A stretch of DNA of 7,229 nucleotides from Actinomycetes bacterium (GCA_021849435.1 JAJZSX010000118.1:1-7229); one strand, 5' to 3'; shown: positions 1-5,991, counted from the stretch's first letter. The notes: generated by a model not told the origin, from the sequence alone. Program-made: numbers and translations.

Positions 1-180
1 TTCGGCTTCGCGAGCGACGAAAAGGGTGATGACCTGTTCATCCACTTTTCTAACATCGTTGGCGATGGCTTCAAGACGTTGAGCCAGGGACAGACCATTG
101 CCTACGACGAGGCGACTGGTCCCAAGGGCCGTGAGGCCCGTAACGTTCGCGTCGTCACGGGCAATTCACGCCGCCGATAG
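1..180 (+). CDS. Cold-shock protein, CspA family (5' end cut off by the window)
   Basis: The frame is open from base 1 and ends at TAG 178-180, giving 59 residues. They begin FGFASDEKGDDLFIHFSNI and continue through GFKTLSQGQTIAY and KGREARNV. This matches the second half of the cold-shock domain: FGF is the core of RNP1 and DLFIHF is RNP2, the two aromatic nucleic-acid-binding strands. Family members bind single-stranded RNA or DNA in the cytosol and act as RNA chaperones, not only in the cold. About 15 N-terminal residues should lie outside the window. The last residues (VVTGNSRRR) form a short basic tail after the OB fold. The FKBP gene starts 11 bases downstream on the same strand. The family call is secure; which paralogue cannot be told. 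Confidence 0.93.
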   Translation, partial: FGFASDEKGDDLFIHFSNIVGDGFKTLSQGQTIAYDEATGPKGREARNVRVVTGNSRRR

Positions 181-183
181 CAT
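178..183 (+). promoter_or_regulatory. Possible -10 hexamer for the FKBP gene
   Basis: TAGCAT fits the actinobacterial TANNNT -10 pattern and ends 8 bases before the GTG start at 192. No Shine-Dalgarno sequence precedes that GTG and no good -35 box is visible. The hexamer overlaps the stop codon of the cold-shock gene. It may be chance. Confidence 0.25.
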
Positions 184-191
184 TGTGACCC

Positions 192-563
192 GTGACTGAA
201 AAGCCTCTCGTCGAACCACACCTGGGCGAACCGCCCGCCGAACTGATCATCGAGGACCTCGTCGTCGGTGACGGCGCGGTCGCCGCGGCCGGCCAGACCG
301 CCGTCGTGCACTACGTGGGCGTAAGTGCGTCGACTGGCCAGCAGTTCGACGCCTCGTGGGATCGCAACGAGCCCTTCTCGTTTCCACTCGGTCGCGGTTA
401 CGTCATTGCCGGATGGGACCAGGGCGTGCAGGGGATGCGGGTCGGTGGACGGCGACGTCTCGTGATTCCGTCGAACCTGGGTTATGGTGAGCGTGGCGCA
501 GGCGGCGTCATCGCACCCGGCGAAACCCTCATCTTCGTCGTAGACCTGCTGGAATCTCGTTAG
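192..563 (+). CDS. FKBP-type peptidyl-prolyl cis-trans isomerase
   Basis: This 123-residue single-domain FKBP catalyses cis-trans isomerisation of X-Pro bonds during protein folding. The FK506-binding pocket residues are recognisable: Tyr41 in VHYVG, Phe52-Asp53 in the QFDASWDR segment, Trp75 in IAGWDQGVQGM, and Tyr98 in LGYGERG. The protein ends in the typical LIFVVDLLE strand. There is no signal peptide or lipobox, so it is probably cytosolic. About 20 residues precede the FKBP fold. The GTG at 192 is the reasonable start; the GTG at 185 is out of frame. There is no Shine-Dalgarno sequence; see the possible -10 just upstream. Its stop overlaps the stop of the convergent LON-domain gene by 4 bases (TAG 561-563 against the complement of TTA 560-562). 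Confidence 0.92.
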   Translation: MTEKPLVEPHLGEPPAELIIEDLVVGDGAVAAAGQTAVVHYVGVSASTGQQFDASWDRNEPFSFPLGRGYVIAGWDQGVQGMRVGGRRRLVIPSNLGYGERGAGGVIAPGETLIFVVDLLESR

Positions 564-1198
564 CCCAGCAGATAGGTCGACGCGTCGCGTGCCAGCAGGC
601 GCTGGTAGTCCCCGTAGCGCTCGCAGCAGATCTCAGCCACGAGCCGAAGTCGATCGTTGGGATTGCTCAGGCTCAGCACCTTGAACTGGTCGAGCGTTGA
701 CATCGGCGTCATCGCGCACAGTTGCCAGCCGCGCACTGAGGGATCCGAATCCATGACACAGTCGTGCCGCAACGACTCGTCCATCACGACTTCGCTGCGC
801 AGCGCCCGAAGGGCGCGCACCGCCGACTCCGTTGAGCGGAGCAAGTCGGGCTCGATCTCGATCTCATCACAGCAGCGCTCGCGCACGGCCGCACGCGGGT
901 ACGGCGAGTCGGCGAGCCACGATGCGACCTCGACGCACTGGGTGCCCTCGACTCGCAGGAGAGTCTGGCCGTTAGGCAGCGTCTGGGACCCGAGAATCCG
1001 AAGCACCGTGCCCACGCTCGTACGGACATCCTCGCCGCCAACCTCGGAGCCTCGCTCAATCATGCAGGTTCCGAATTCTTGGTCGCGCAATTCGGTCAAC
1101 ATCGCCCGGTAGCGCGGTTCGAAGACGCACAGGCCGACCACCTGGTGTGGAAAGACCACCATCCCCAACGGAAACATTGGTAGGACGCCGTCGTTCAC
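560..1198 (-). CDS. LON substrate-binding (PUA-like) domain protein
   Basis: This 212-residue protein consists only of the N-terminal domain of Lon protease, with no AAA+ or protease part. The hallmark N-terminus is present: LPMFPLGMVVFP (residues 6-17) followed by CVFEPRYRAML (24-34). A beta-rich central part with GTVLRILGSQTLPNGQTLLRVEG comes next, then a helical C-terminal half. Stand-alone members are widespread in actinobacteria and usually annotated as LON peptidase substrate-binding domain proteins; the biological role is not established. It is soluble, with no membrane segment. The start is GTG at 1198, where MFPLG begins at residue 8 as is usual. It lies 38 bases downstream of rdgB but may have its own promoter (see 1205-1210). 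Confidence 0.88.
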   Translation of the reverse strand: MNDGVLPMFPLGMVVFPHQVVGLCVFEPRYRAMLTELRDQEFGTCMIERGSEVGGEDVRTSVGTVLRILGSQTLPNGQTLLRVEGTQCVEVASWLADSPYPRAAVRERCCDEIEIEPDLLRSTESAVRALRALRSEVVMDESLRHDCVMDSDPSVRGWQLCAMTPMSTLDQFKVLSLSNPNDRLRLVAEICCERYGDYQRLLARDASTYLLG

Positions 1199-1204
1199 GC
1201 TTCC

Positions 1205-1210
1205 AGCCTA
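1205..1210 (-). promoter_or_regulatory. Possible -10 hexamer for a leaderless LON-domain mRNA
   Basis: Read on the minus strand, TAGGCT lies exactly 6 bases before the GTG at 1198. The intervening bases contain only a weak GGAAG, too close to the start to be a good ribosome binding site. A TANNNT at this distance is the usual layout for a leaderless transcript. The -35 region shows only a weak GTGCTT. Confidence 0.35.
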
Positions 1211-1236
1211 AAGGTGAACGTCTCGTGAAGCACCGA

Positions 1237-1827
1237 TCACGGTCGGAGCCGTTCGGCCAGCGCCGCCAGCGCACGCGCTCGATGCGAGATGGCGCTCTTC
1301 TCCTCGGCTGACACTTCAGCCAGGGTACGCCCTCCGAGTTCGGCGCTGGCGAACACCGGGTCGTAACCGAAACCTCGTTCCCCGCGCGCTTCCTCGACGA
1401 TCCACCCGTCGAGGACTCCTTCGACGGTCACGGCAGACCCGTCGGGATAGGCAACGGCAATGACCGTCCGAAATCGTGCAGCGCGATCCGCGTCGTCGAC
1501 CTCTGAGAGCGCGCTCAGCAACTTTCGCACGTTGTCCGAGTCGATCGCGGCCGGTCCGGCGTAGCGCGCACTGCGCACGCCGGGATCACCGTTCAGCGCA
1601 CTCACGAACAGTCCAGTGTCATCGCCGATCGCCGGCCGCCCCGTCGCATCGCAAACCGCGCGTGCCTTGAGCAGGGCGTTACCTTCGAGGGTGTCACTGG
1701 TCTCGTCGACATCGGGGACTCCCGCCGGTCGGGCGATCACGTCCATGCCCACCTCGGCGAGTACCGCGCGGATCTCAACGGCCTTGTGCGCGTTGGCTGT
1801 TGCGAGCACGAACTCCAGCCCCATCAT
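1237..1827 (-). CDS. rdgB: XTP/dITP diphosphatase (RdgB/HAM1 family)
   Basis: This 196-residue enzyme hydrolyses non-canonical purine triphosphates (dITP, XTP, ITP) to the monophosphate and pyrophosphate, keeping them out of DNA and RNA. Visible family motifs are VLATANAHK (7-15) for the nucleotide pocket, [12 protein letters not shown] (44-55), the catalytic AIGDDTGL with Asp69/Asp70, [18 protein letters not shown] (152-159) and SHR (181-183). His14 replaces the commoner Gly in the TxNxxK loop. Length is normal. Two ATG codons stand in tandem (1827 and 1824); the first overlaps the rph stop as ATGA, so translation is probably coupled to rph. rph-rdgB adjacency is a conserved pairing, also seen in mycobacteria. 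Confidence 0.96.
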   Translation of the reverse strand: MMGLEFVLATANAHKAVEIRAVLAEVGMDVIARPAGVPDVDETSDTLEGNALLKARAVCDATGRPAIGDDTGLFVSALNGDPGVRSARYAGPAAIDSDNVRKLLSALSEVDDADRAARFRTVIAVAYPDGSAVTVEGVLDGWIVEEARGERGFGYDPVFASAELGGRTLAEVSAEEKSAISHRARALAALAERLRP

Positions 1828-2567
1828 CGCCCCCGGGGCGCCGGCGGCGTTGAGAGGACCAGGCGCTGGGCGTCGTGGATCGACTTGATTCCCACCGCCG
1901 CCAGGTCGAGCAGCTCGTCGAGCTCGGAGCGGCTAAAGGCGGTTCGCTCGGCCGTGCCCTGAACCTCGACGAATTCGCCCGACCCGGTCATTACGACGTT
2001 CATGTCTGTCTCGGCCGACGAATCCTCTTCGTAGGGCAGATCGAGCATCGGGACTCCTCCAACGATCCCCACCGAAACAGCGGCCACGAGATCCGTCAAC
2101 GCGTGCGTGCGAATCGTGCCGTCCACGACGAGCCGCGTAATGGCGTCATGCAACGCCAGGTAGCCACCACAGATTGAGGCTGTGCGCGTGCCGCCGTCGG
2201 CCTGCAACACGTCGCAGTCAACGATGATCTGCACGTCCGCGAGGAGCGTCAGGTCGGTCACGGTTCGAAGCGATCGTCCGATGAGCCGCTGGATCTCCTG
2301 GGTGCGACCCGACTGCTTGCCTCGCGCGGCTTCGCGCGAGGCGCGTTCGGGCGTCGAACCTGGCAGCATCGAGTACTCCGCGGTCACCCACCCCTTGCCC
2401 GACCCTCGAAGCCAGCGGGGCACGTCGGTCTCAACTGAGGCGGTGCAGAGGACCCTGGTGCGACCGACCTCGACGAGGACCGATCCGGCTGCCATCTCGG
2501 TGTAGTCGCGTACGAACCGCAGGGGTCGGGCTTCCGCAGGATTGCGGCCATCGGCTCGCGTGGTCAT
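1824..2567 (-). CDS. rph: Ribonuclease PH
   Basis: This 247-residue phosphorolytic 3'-5' exoribonuclease trims tRNA 3' ends using inorganic phosphate. It begins with the family signature RADGRNPAE and contains [17 protein letters not shown] (55-71), then the conserved [19 protein letters not shown] block (83-101), which holds the phosphate-binding Arg. [16 protein letters not shown] and the C-terminal [17 protein letters not shown] and EVQGTAE motifs follow. It is full length and acts as a hexameric ring in the cytosol in characterised homologues. ATG at 2567 is preceded by AGAGGA at 2574-2579 with a 6-base spacing, supporting this start. Its substrate fits an organism whose tRNA-like genes lack an encoded CCA (see ssrA), where tails are trimmed before CCA addition. 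Confidence 0.97.
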   Translation of the reverse strand: MTTRADGRNPAEARPLRFVRDYTEMAAGSVLVEVGRTRVLCTASVETDVPRWLRGSGKGWVTAEYSMLPGSTPERASREAARGKQSGRTQEIQRLIGRSLRTVTDLTLLADVQIIVDCDVLQADGGTRTASICGGYLALHDAITRLVVDGTIRTHALTDLVAAVSVGIVGGVPMLDLPYEEDSSAETDMNVVMTGSGEFVEVQGTAERTAFSRSELDELLDLAAVGIKSIHDAQRLVLSTPPAPRGR

Positions 2568-2615
2568 GGTGTTCCTCTCATCGGTGTGACCACCGTAGTG
2601 GAATCGCCGACCGAG

Positions 2616-3581
2616 TTAGAAGTAGATGATTCGCTTCGCGCGTTCGACCACGTCGTCGATGTCGTCGCTCCACGCCCCCGTCGAAAGGTATTTCCACCCG
2701 TCATCGCAGACGATCGTGACGATCGTGGCCGCCTGATCTTCGGGAATCGTCAATGCGCACTTCACCGCGCCCGCCATGATCGCCCCCGATGAGATCCCCA
2801 CGAACAAGCCGACCTCAGTCATGGCCCGTGTCCACTCGATCGATTCGCGCGGTCGAACGACCACCTTGCGGTCGAGCAGGTCGACGCCGTGGTTGTCGAT
2901 GAAGATCGGTGGGATGTAGCCGTCGTCCAGACTGCGCAGGCCATCGACGATCTCGCCACTCGGTGGCTCAATTGCCCAAACCTGAACCTCGGGCTTGTGC
3001 TCCTTGAGATACCGCCCGACGCCCATAAGCGTCCCCGACGTTCCAAGGCCAGCCACGAAGTGAGTCACCTCGGGCACGTCAGCGAGGATCTCGGGACCGG
3101 TGGTCTCGTAGTGCGCCTGGGGATTGGCGGGATTGGCGTACTGGTAGAGAAAAACCCAGTCGGCGTGCTCGGCGGCGATCGACTGGGCCAGCCGCACGGC
3201 GCCGTTTGAACCCTCGGTACCGGACGAGTCGATGATCTCCGCGCCCCACGCCAGGAGCAGTTGACGGCGTTCGGGCGAGACGTTCGTGGGCATCACGACC
3301 TTGAGGTGGTAGCCCCGCAACCGACACACCATCGCCAGGGCAATTCCCGTGTTGCCCGATGACGGCTCGATCACGATCTGACCGTCTTGACCAGGGATGA
3401 GTCGACCATCTCGCTCCGCCGCGCGAATGAGCGACACGGCGACCCGGTCCTTCACGGATCCAGCTGGGTTGCGCCCCTCGAGCTTCGCCAGGATTGTGAC
3501 GTTGGTTCGTGGCGAGAGCGCGCTGACGTCGATGACCGGTGTCGATCCAACCAAGTCGAGAACCGATTGGACACGCGCCAC
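2616..3581 (-). CDS. cysM: Cysteine synthase CysM, O-phosphoserine/CysO-thiocarboxylate type
   Basis: This 321-residue PLP enzyme of fold type II makes the CysO-cysteine adduct from O-phosphoserine and CysO thiocarboxylate. Lys44 in NPAGSVKDR forms the PLP Schiff base. EPSSGNTG (72-79) is the substrate loop and GLGTSGT (178-184) binds the PLP phosphate. FVGISSGAIM and DDGWKYLSTGAW lie near the C-terminus. Arg216 in GLRSLDDGYIP lines up, by eye, with Arg220 of M. tuberculosis CysM, which selects O-phosphoserine over O-acetylserine. Together with the adjacent cysO and nearby mec this supports the mycobacterial-type pathway. The GTG start at 3581 shares one base with the cysO TAG; the GGG GGT codons at the end of cysO may double as its ribosome binding site. 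Confidence 0.95.
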   Translation of the reverse strand: MARVQSVLDLVGSTPVIDVSALSPRTNVTILAKLEGRNPAGSVKDRVAVSLIRAAERDGRLIPGQDGQIVIEPSSGNTGIALAMVCRLRGYHLKVVMPTNVSPERRQLLLAWGAEIIDSSGTEGSNGAVRLAQSIAAEHADWVFLYQYANPANPQAHYETTGPEILADVPEVTHFVAGLGTSGTLMGVGRYLKEHKPEVQVWAIEPPSGEIVDGLRSLDDGYIPPIFIDNHGVDLLDRKVVVRPRESIEWTRAMTEVGLFVGISSGAIMAGAVKCALTIPEDQAATIVTIVCDDGWKYLSTGAWSDDIDDVVERAKRIIYF

Positions 3582-3862
3582 TAGAGGACACCCCCGGCGA
3601 CGGCGGGCAACAGGGTGATCTCATCGTCATCGGATACCGGCGCGTCCACGCCACCGATGTAGCGAACGTCGTCGTCGTTGACGTAGACGTTCAAGAAACG
3701 GTGCAGCGACCCATCTTTGTTGAGCAGCTGGCTCTCGATCAACGGGTACGTGGCCGTGAGCTCGGCGAGTACGGCGCCGATCGTCGCTCCCTCGACCGAC
3801 ACCGTCGTCAGTCCGCCCATCGCTGGCCGTAGCACCGTGGGAATTCGAACTGTCGCAGCCAT
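3581..3862 (-). CDS. cysO: Sulfur-carrier protein CysO (MoaD/ThiS fold) with a Val-Leu tail
   Basis: This 93-residue ubiquitin-like carrier holds a C-terminal thiocarboxylate as sulfur donor for cysteine synthesis. Family features are IPTVLRP near the N-terminus, the VEGATIGAVLAELTATYP helix region, HRFLNVYVNDDDVRYIGG, and the C-terminal ITLLPAVAGG. M. tuberculosis CysO ends exactly at that Gly-Gly; here two more codons (GTC CTC) follow before TAG 3583-3581. Adenylation needs a free Gly-Gly end, so the tail presumably must be cut off, most simply by the JAMM peptidase Mec encoded two genes upstream. ATG at 3862 is preceded by AGGAGG at 3871-3876 with 8 bases between. The gene overlaps cysM by one base. 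The activating E1-like/rhodanese enzyme (MoeZ type) is not in the window. Confidence 0.93.
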   Translation of the reverse strand: MAATVRIPTVLRPAMGGLTTVSVEGATIGAVLAELTATYPLIESQLLNKDGSLHRFLNVYVNDDDVRYIGGVDAPVSDDDEITLLPAVAGGVL

Positions 3863-3882
3863 CGCGCTCTCCTCCTGTAATC

Positions 3883-3908
3883 AAATTACGACCGTTTCGG
3901 TCGAATTT
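3883..3908. promoter_or_regulatory. Inverted repeat in the spacer upstream of cysO
   Basis: AAATT, one extra A, CGACCG, TTT, CGGTCG, AATTT forms a dyad with a perfect 6-bp inner stem (3889-3894 with 3898-3903), a 3-base loop and a 5-bp AT outer stem. It lies in the 70-base gap between doxX and cysO, a few bases upstream of the cysO ribosome binding site. It is not followed by a T run on either strand, so a Rho-independent terminator is unlikely. The minus-strand hexamer TAAATT (3909-3904), a possible -10, overlaps its edge. It could be a repressor operator or an RNA hairpin in the cysO leader. Confidence 0.45.
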
Positions 3909-3932
3909 AGCGGCCGCGTTACGGGGCGTGAC

Positions 3933-4460
3933 CTACGCGGACTGCGACGGCCGATAGAACGCCGCGAGCTGCACACCGGCAGCACCAAGTCCTACGAGTA
4001 CGGTCACTGCGAGATGAACCGAGGGTGACCACGCGAAGATGTGCCACAGGTGGTCGAGAGAAAATCGACCGGCGCCGAATGTGCCGGGCACGAGGGTCGC
4101 GACCGCGATGCCGAGGGTGTATTCGACGCCTTCGCCCTTGTTGAAGACGAAGAAGCCATTCTTACGGTGCACCGTCGCGATTGCCACCAGCATCAGCGAC
4201 ATGAGACCGGCGGACGCCAGTGTCGTGAGCAGTCCGAACACGAGCAAGACGCCGACGCCCACCTCCGTGGATGCCGCCACCAGCGCGTTGAGTCCGCCGT
4301 AGCGCACGCCTATTGACTCGAACCACTTCGCCGTCCCCGCCAGACGCCCACCTCCGAAGAACTTCCGGTACCCGTGCGCAAAGATCATCGAACCGAGGAA
4401 GAGCCGCAAGGCGAGCAGTACCAAATCGTAGGAAGTCGAACTCGATGCGATAGTGGTCAC
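3933..4460 (-). CDS. DoxX-family integral membrane protein
   Basis: This 175-residue protein shows the DoxX pattern: an N-terminal LALRLFLGSMIFAHGYRKFFGG segment broken by a loop, STEVGVGVLLVFGLLTTLAS, HRKNGFFV with a following GEGVEYTLG, and GAGRFSLD. Four or five hydrophobic stretches are visible near residues 13-31, 58-78, 81-98, 112-125 and 148-168, so it is a multi-pass inner-membrane protein. Family members include the small subunit of archaeal thiosulfate:quinone oxidoreductase and the M. tuberculosis DoxX that works with SodA and the sulfurtransferase SseA in oxidative stress. The substrate of this one is unknown. GTG at 4460 has AGGAGG at 4469-4474, 8 bases upstream. It lies 33 bases after mec and 70 before cysO on the same strand, an unusual position discussed in the findings. 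Confidence 0.88.
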   Translation of the reverse strand: MTTIASSSTSYDLVLLALRLFLGSMIFAHGYRKFFGGGRLAGTAKWFESIGVRYGGLNALVAASTEVGVGVLLVFGLLTTLASAGLMSLMLVAIATVHRKNGFFVFNKGEGVEYTLGIAVATLVPGTFGAGRFSLDHLWHIFAWSPSVHLAVTVLVGLGAAGVQLAAFYRPSQSA

Positions 4461-4493
4461 TGACCGGACCTCCTCGTGCCGAAAGGCGACTCG

Positions 4494-4904
4494 TTAGTCC
4501 TCAATGTAGATGTCTTCGCTCGTGACCGTGTCACCTTCGATCCTAAAGCTGCGGACGACGGCCGGTATGTCGCGCAGGGAGACCAGGATGTAGTGCCACT
4601 GCGGATCCGGTGCCTGACGAACGTCCGTGGGGCTCGGGTACGCCTCGGAATGCGTGTGCGAATGGAATACGCCAAGTACCGACAGTCCCTCCACGTCGGC
4701 TCGTCGAAACGCTTGGAACAGCACCCGGCTGTCGACTTCATAGATCCGCGCCGACACCGCGACGTTCGGACTCGCCACTACCTCGGTCACGGTTGCGTCA
4801 TCGCCCGCTGCTCGCCCGAGAATGAGTCCGCAGCCCTCATTGGGCAGGGCCCGAATGCACGTCGCGACCATCGCGTCTCGCAATGCCGGGGTCAGGTTCA
4901 GCAC
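4494..4904 (-). CDS. mec: JAMM/MPN+ zinc metallopeptidase Mec
   Basis: This 136-residue peptidase releases cysteine from the CysO-Cys adduct. All JAMM metal and catalytic residues are present: Glu23 in PNEGCGLILG, then His81, His83, Ser91 and Asp94 in VFHSHTHSEAYPSPTD. The EAYPS-TDV spelling closely follows M. tuberculosis Mec. It is soluble with no signal peptide, so it acts in the cytosol. It probably also trims the Val-Leu tail of CysO, as related JAMM proteins do for QbsE and HcyS carriers; that part is inference. The start is GTG at 4904; a GGGTGGG upstream is a poor ribosome binding site and a -10-like hexamer sits 6 bases before the start. It is divergent from smpB, with 54 bases between the two starts. 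Confidence 0.94.
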   Translation of the reverse strand: MLNLTPALRDAMVATCIRALPNEGCGLILGRAAGDDATVTEVVASPNVAVSARIYEVDSRVLFQAFRRADVEGLSVLGVFHSHTHSEAYPSPTDVRQAPDPQWHYILVSLRDIPAVVRSFRIEGDTVTSEDIYIED

Positions 4905-4910
4905 GAGCCC

Positions 4911-4916
4911 ACCCTA
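4911..4916 (-). promoter_or_regulatory. Possible -10 hexamer for a leaderless mec mRNA
   Basis: On the minus strand TAGGGT ends 6 bases before the mec GTG at 4904, the leaderless spacing. The same bases contain AGGGTGGG, which could instead be a weak ribosome binding site. No convincing -35 is seen. Confidence 0.33.
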
Positions 4917-4946
4917 CCGACCAACGATGCGGCCGACCCCGGTCAC

Positions 4947-4952
4947 TACGCT
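4947..4952 (+). promoter_or_regulatory. Possible -10 hexamer for a leaderless smpB mRNA
   Basis: TACGCT (TANNNT) ends exactly 6 bases before the smpB GTG at 4959, and no Shine-Dalgarno sequence lies between. It shares the 54-base divergent spacer with the mec candidate. The -35 region is poor. Confidence 0.38.
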
Positions 4953-4958
4953 GGCATT

Positions 4959-5477
4959 GTGGCACGAGCCAAACAGATGCAAGAGCGCCGGGCCAACGCG
5001 AAGGCGAACGCAACGGGCGACCACGTGGTCGCCACGAATCGCCGTGCGCGTCACGACTATGAGATCGTAGACACCCTCGAGTGCGGCCTCGTGCTCACCG
5101 GCAGTGAAGTCAAGTCGCTTCGTGAGGGAAAGGCACAGATCGCGGAAAGCTTTGCCCGGATCGACGATGGGGAGCTGTGGCTCTTCGGATCACACATTCC
5201 GCCGTGGAGCTACGCAGTTGGGTTCGGTAGTCACGATCCAGATCGAAAGCGCAAACTCCTCGTCCACCGCCACCAAATCCACCAGTGGTGGGTCAAGACC
5301 CAAACGCAACCGCTCACGATCGTGCCACTCAAGGTGTACTTCAAGGACGGTCGTGCGAAAGTCGAGTTGGCGCTCGCCCGAGGACGCAAACAACATGACC
5401 GCCGCCAGGCGCTCGCCAAGCGGGACGCCGAGCGCGAGATTGCCGTCTCGGTTCGGAACTTCGAGAAGTTCGGCTAA
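4959..5477 (+). CDS. smpB: SsrA-binding protein SmpB
   Basis: This 172-residue protein binds tmRNA and escorts it to stalled ribosomes, mimicking the missing anticodon arm and codon. Family landmarks are NRRARHDYEIVDTLECGLVL, TGSEVKSLREGKAQIAESFARI, GSHIPPW, DPDRKRKLLVHRHQI and VELALARGRKQHDRR. The basic C-terminal tail (LAKRDAEREIAVSVR) reaches into the mRNA channel in known structures. The frame stays open far upstream to 4476, but that part is antisense to mec. Family alignment puts the start at GTG 4959, about 20 residues before the conserved core; ATG 4977 is an alternative giving 166 residues. There is no Shine-Dalgarno sequence, so a leaderless start is plausible. Its RNA partner ssrA begins 100 bases downstream on the same strand. 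Confidence 0.95.
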   Translation: MARAKQMQERRANAKANATGDHVVATNRRARHDYEIVDTLECGLVLTGSEVKSLREGKAQIAESFARIDDGELWLFGSHIPPWSYAVGFGSHDPDRKRKLLVHRHQIHQWWVKTQTQPLTIVPLKVYFKDGRAKVELALARGRKQHDRRQALAKRDAEREIAVSVRNFEKFG

Positions 5478-5577
5478 CCGCCGGCCCCCGTTACGAGCAG
5501 CACGACCTTACGCCGGACGCGATGCGACGCCCGTACGGTACGCTGAGTATGCGGTCAGAGTGATCGTGCAGTGCCGA
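5478..5577 (+). promoter_or_regulatory. smpB-ssrA spacer, presumably holding the tmRNA promoter and 5' leader
   Basis: The 100-base gap has no ORF and no terminator-like hairpin with a T run, so read-through from smpB is possible. TACGCT at 5539-5544, identical to the smpB candidate -10, could start a precursor near 5551. That would leave a leader of roughly 27 bases for RNase P to remove at 5578. No matching -35 is seen. Confidence 0.3.
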
Positions 5578-5929
5578 GGGGGTGATTGGTTTCGACGTTG
5601 GTCGAAATGGTGAAAGAAGCGAGCCGTGGTCTCCGGAGCCACGTTAAAGAGCCGGAAACAAAAATAAACGCGAACTCTACAGCTCACGTTGTTGTTGCCG
5701 CTTAGGTAACACGTCCGTCTATACCCGGCCTTGCGGTGTAGGTCACGGGCGTCATGAAGCAGGGCTCACCGTCATCCTTTGTCAATGAGGACGTCGGGAA
5801 AACTTAGTTGACTACGGGATTGCAGCGGTGCTGGTGTCGATGCTCCCCCCCCGACAATTCCCATCAGCTGCGCTCGGAGAATGTTCACTTAGAAGCCGAC
5901 GGACCTGGGTTCGATTCCCAGCACCTCCA
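5578..5929 (+). ncRNA. ssrA: Transfer-messenger RNA (tmRNA)
   Basis: This 352-base RNA of the trans-translation system is charged with alanine and supplies a short message that tags stalled nascent proteins for proteolysis. The 5' end GGGGGTG (5578-5584) pairs with CACCTCC (5922-5928) and includes the G5580-U5926 wobble, the alanyl-tRNA synthetase identity pair. The T arm is perfect: CTGGG 5905-5909, loop TTCGATT, CCCAG 5917-5921. The 5' TGATTGGTTTCGACG block is the conserved tmRNA D-loop region. The message lies at 5670-5705, followed by pseudoknot-rich sequence; for example 5831-5836 can pair with 5863-5868. The discriminator is A5929, and the next bases are CAA, so CCA is not encoded and must be added after processing. 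Confidence 0.97.
5670..5705 (+). other. tmRNA proteolysis-tag reading frame
   Basis: The resume codon is read as GCG 5670-5672, preceded by TAAAC, which keeps U at -5 and the important A at -4 as in E. coli tmRNA. Eleven codons ANSTAHVVVAA end at TAG 5703-5705. With the alanine carried by tmRNA the tag is (A)ANSTAHVVVAA. It ends in VVVAA where many bacteria have ALAA. The hydrophobic-Ala-Ala end still fits ClpXP-type recognition. Confidence 0.82.
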
Positions 5930-5932
5930 CAA
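5905..5932 (+). other. Putative integration site at the tmRNA 3' end
   Basis: The T arm and 3' acceptor strand of ssrA is a well-known attachment site for tyrosine-recombinase islands. Here the AT-rich spacer and the lower-GC MNT-HEPN module begin right after it. No second copy of these bases and no integrase gene is present in the window, so this is inference only. Confidence 0.3.
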
Positions 5933-5991
5933 CCGCTTTGATCAGGTATTCTCTATAGTTGGGTCTGACTCAGCCGAATTGATCTGGATGA

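Noticed and set aside
657..1112. 151-codon + strand frame inside the LON-domain gene.
   Set aside because: The Ser/Arg-rich translation has no domain character and lies opposite a gene with clear family motifs; it is a high-GC antisense shadow.
3079..3654. 191-codon minus-strand frame overlapping cysM and cysO.
   Set aside because: The same strand carries CysM and CysO in other frames with full catalytic motifs; this frame is Arg/Gly-rich and featureless.
4476..4958. Long open frame running into smpB on the + strand, which would make a 333-residue protein.
   Set aside because: It is antisense to mec, whose JAMM residues are all intact, and the extra N-terminal part resembles no SmpB extension. 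The family start is at 4959 or 4977.
5954..5959. TATAGT as the -10 of the wHTH gene.
   Set aside because: The nearest TTGATC -35 (5938-5943) is only 10 bases away, and a start from here would lie about 60 bases upstream of the ATG with no ribosome binding site. The 5992/6014 pair fits better.
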